Part shown: in pieces, positions 21,166 through 22,930 of the stretch
How the letters are laid out: every line of letters starts with the position of its first letter
Numbering within the stretch: position 1 is the stretch's first letter
Source: a virus
Length of the DNA stretch: 22,930 bases
Strand: one strand, 5' to 3'
Virus record (IMG/VR): IMGVR_UViG_3300042198_000296
Span: 1 to 22,930 of that record
Notes under the pieces: model-generated
What the model saw: only the letters and a program-made list of their open reading frames with translations
Told to the model about the DNA's origin: nothing
Database searches by the model: none
Position numbers and translations under genes: made by a program

Positions 21166-21765
21166 ATGAAATCCCAATTGCTCCTGCTCCTTCCCCTGCT
21201 CGCCGCCGCCACGCCGGCCAGCCGGGCGGCCATCGTTTATAGCGGCGTGCAGGATTTCCCGATTCCGTTCGACCTCGAAGGTTCCTATCTCCGCATCGAC
21301 ACCGGGGCGACAGCCGGGGCACTCCCCGGTGGCTGGTCCACCGCGCCGTGGATCAACCCCTTTTTCGGCGGCGTGAAAATCGCCAACAGTCCGCTGCTGC
21401 GGCCCGTGATCACCGGTTCCTCCCAGATCCTCAACCTGGCCGTGGGCACCGTGATCGACGGCACGAGCAACTTTGTGGCGGGCGAAAGCGGTTCGGAAAC
21501 GCACTTCGGCATTGGGGTCGGACAGTTTGCCCTCAATGTCCCCGGCTACCTGGGCATCACCTTCCGCTCCACGGTGGGCGGGCCGGATCACTACGGCTGG
21601 ATCGAGGTGCAGGTCAGCAACGTCGGGCCGGGGAAGATCATCTCCTGGGCTTACGAGAACGTCAGCGCGGCCCCCATTCAGGTCGGTGCGGTCCCGGAGC
21701 CGGGATGCCTGGCGCTGCTTGGCTTGGCGAGCGCTGGATTCGGCTTGGGAAGGCGTCGGCGATAA
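21166..21765 (+). CDS. PEP-CTERM sorted exported protein
   Basis: A 199-residue protein with an N-terminal signal peptide (KSQLLLLLPLLAAATPASRA) and a C-terminal PEP-CTERM signal: VPEP, a hydrophobic helix (CLALLGLASAGFGLG) and the basic end RRRR. That signal directs recognition by an exosortase, with cleavage and attachment at the cell surface or in extracellular matrix. The 150 residues between are glycine- and serine-rich beta strands; the section ITFRSTVGGPDHYGWIEVQV resembles parts of other PEP-CTERM proteins of unknown function. It starts 24 bp after the repeat-protein stop, so the two form a likely operon. The exosortase itself is not in the window. Confidence 0.82.
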   Translation: MKSQLLLLLPLLAAATPASRAAIVYSGVQDFPIPFDLEGSYLRIDTGATAGALPGGWSTAPWINPFFGGVKIANSPLLRPVITGSSQILNLAVGTVIDGTSNFVAGESGSETHFGIGVGQFALNVPGYLGITFRSTVGGPDHYGWIEVQVSNVGPGKIISWAYENVSAAPIQVGAVPEPGCLALLGLASAGFGLGRRRR

Positions 21766-21795
21766 TCTGGAGCCACTGCACCGACACAGCCCCGC

Positions 21796-22930
21796 TCACC
21801 CCCACTCCAGCGCCCGCAGCCGCCGCTGATACTCCGCGAATTCCTCCGGGTGAACCTGCGCGATGTCAGGCACGTCGGGGATGTGGAAGCACTCCACGAG
21901 TTCCGCGAGCAGATGGAAATGCTGCTCGGGCCGCTCGGCCTGCTGGTCGCGGCCGAGATCGTATTGCGTGAAGGCGTGCCACGCGCCGGCGTCGTCCCGG
22001 ATGCGCAGGAGCAACTCCTGGCCGGTCACGAGCACTTCCTCCTTGCGGTCTTTCTCGCCGTTGTGGTGGGGGCGTCTCTCCACCTTTCGACCCTGGAACG
22101 TCTCGCTTTCCAGCGGATACGAGCGGCCCGCCGTGAAGCCAACGCCGGGCGGGTGCTCGCAGCGAATGTCATCCTCTTCGTCCAGATGCCCTAACCGCTG
22201 GACGGCATTGAGCGGACGCAGCGGCGCGCGCACGGCGTTGTAGTTCTTCATCGCCGCGTCCACCGCGGCGGTCACATCGGGATGCACGCGCCACACGCCG
22301 CCCTGCACCGCCAGCACCAGCGCCTTGCGCGAGTTGCGCTGCACCACGAGGCCAGCGGGATGCTGGCCGTCAATCGCCTTGAGCGCGTCCACCAGCTCTT
22401 TCGGCACGTCGCCGGTGATCGTCTGAAAGGGTGTGACGTAGGCCGCGATCATGCCCTTCGCCGTGAGCCGGATGTTCCAGCCGTTGCGTGCCGCATACTC
22501 CGCGTCGGTCTGCCGCTTCCACTCGTCGGCCACCGCCTCGAAGGCGCTCCCCGTGCCGGGCCAGCAGTCATGCGAGCGTTTCACCGTCTCGCCCGCGATC
22601 AGCTTGTCGCGGTTGTCGGCGGCAAACTGCAGCACGCGGCGGATGGTGCCGGGCATGGCGTCCTGCGCCGTCACTTCCAGCGGGGCGCTGCCGTGGTGGC
22701 TCGCCGCGAAATACACCACTGCGATGTGCATTTTCTGAAGCACGCCGGGGAAGAAATTCGGCAGCGTGAGCTTTAGCCAGGTCTTGCGCCACAGCGGGTG
22801 GGTTTCGAGCAACCGCGCGCACGTCGCCGCGCTGCAAATCATCATGCCCTCGCCGCGCTTGGTCAGCAGCCGGTGGGCGACCTCGAAGGTGGCGAGCGTG
22901 CTGTCGATGAAAAGTTGAGGGTTGAAAGTT
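21796..22930 (-). CDS. Unknown protein, partial at the right edge
   Basis: The - strand frame is open from the right edge to a TGA at 21796-21798, giving at least 378 residues. An internal ATG at 22845 would give 349. I do not recognise the family. Visible features: helical, basic N-terminal part (ATFEVAHRLLTKRGEGMM, then CARLLETHPLWRKTWLKLTLPNFFPGVLQKMHI), a central alpha/beta section (GWNIRLTAKGMIAAYVTPFQTITGDVPKELVDAL), and a C-terminal section (GFTAGRSYPLESETFQGR, then LLLRIRDDAGAWHAFTQYDL). No nuclease, methylase or ATPase motif was seen. The first visible residues (TFNPQLF) come from a TTGAGGG/TTGAAAG heptad tract, the same repeat as inside the phage helicase. It faces the same way as that helicase, so both may once have belonged to one phage operon. 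Confidence 0.55.
   Translation of the reverse strand, partial: TFNPQLFIDSTLATFEVAHRLLTKRGEGMMICSAATCARLLETHPLWRKTWLKLTLPNFFPGVLQKMHIAVVYFAASHHGSAPLEVTAQDAMPGTIRRVLQFAADNRDKLIAGETVKRSHDCWPGTGSAFEAVADEWKRQTDAEYAARNGWNIRLTAKGMIAAYVTPFQTITGDVPKELVDALKAIDGQHPAGLVVQRNSRKALVLAVQGGVWRVHPDVTAAVDAAMKNYNAVRAPLRPLNAVQRLGHLDEEDDIRCEHPPGVGFTAGRSYPLESETFQGRKVERRPHHNGEKDRKEEVLVTGQELLLRIRDDAGAWHAFTQYDLGRDQQAERPEQHFHLLAELVECFHIPDVPDIAQVHPEEFAEYQRRLRALEWG
22914..22930. repeat. Heptad repeat at the right edge
   Basis: GTTGAGG GTTGAAA GTT runs off the window. It is the same heptad family as the terminal repeats of the element at 17174-17271 and lies in the open frame of the unknown - strand gene. Its full length cannot be seen. 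Confidence 0.55.

Overview
The window looks like a decayed, rearranged prophage in a GC-rich bacterium, most probably a member of Verrucomicrobiota (the PVC group). Two things suggest that host. One is a pair of secreted proteins: one ends in a Verrucomicrobia-style C-terminal 'W-A-x-x-[FY] ... NLLNFAFG ... RR-D-D-Y-x-A-x-x-L-T-Y-T-V-Q-x-S' domain, the other in a PEP-CTERM sorting signal. The other is the scatter of heptameric short repeats, some of them inside reading frames. The taxonomic call is inference; no rRNA or core gene is present.

Left third (312-7298, + strand): a tightly packed phage replication and packaging block. Small genes (312-1364) are chained by overlapping stop and start codons into a CHC2/Toprim primase (1361-2482), two small proteins and an SF3 (D5/P4-type) helicase (3030-4427). 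A hairpin terminator follows, then a gene-poor 480-bp stretch rich in inverted repeats (a candidate replication origin or regulatory region), then terminase small and large subunits (4912-7298). The phage late module stops there: no portal, protease or scaffold genes follow.

Middle (7302-15566, - strand): a foreign defence-like island. It has a small HTH protein, a protein with an Mrr-type N-terminal winged helix but no nuclease domain, a large Eco57I-like adenine methyltransferase (8409-11708) and, 3 bp upstream of it, a 1284-residue protein fusing an HNH nuclease, a phospholipase-D (PLD) nuclease and a SNF2/DEAD-like helicase (11712-15566). Between the winged-helix gene and the methyltransferase lies a short + strand relic of a phage major capsid gene (about 8205-8440). 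The methyltransferase frame runs into the antisense of that relic and takes its stop codon there. This dates the island as an insertion into the capsid gene and marks one boundary to within a few bases. The methyltransferase plus HNH-PLD-helicase pair is the best candidate for an undescribed or poorly described restriction-like antiphage system: modification by the methyltransferase, ATP-driven translocation and cutting by the helicase fusion.

Right third: a second, phage-type SNF2 helicase on the - strand (15654-17783) carries two in-frame repeat-derived insertions. It diverges from a + strand cassette of two exported proteins: 18154-21141, with fourteen ~50-residue repeats resembling propeller blades, and 21166-21765, PEP-CTERM. 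A - strand gene of unknown function, open to the right edge (21796-22930), may be the former upstream neighbour of the phage helicase, with the secreted cassette inserted between them.

All calls come from reading the sequence and remembered family motifs; no searches were run.
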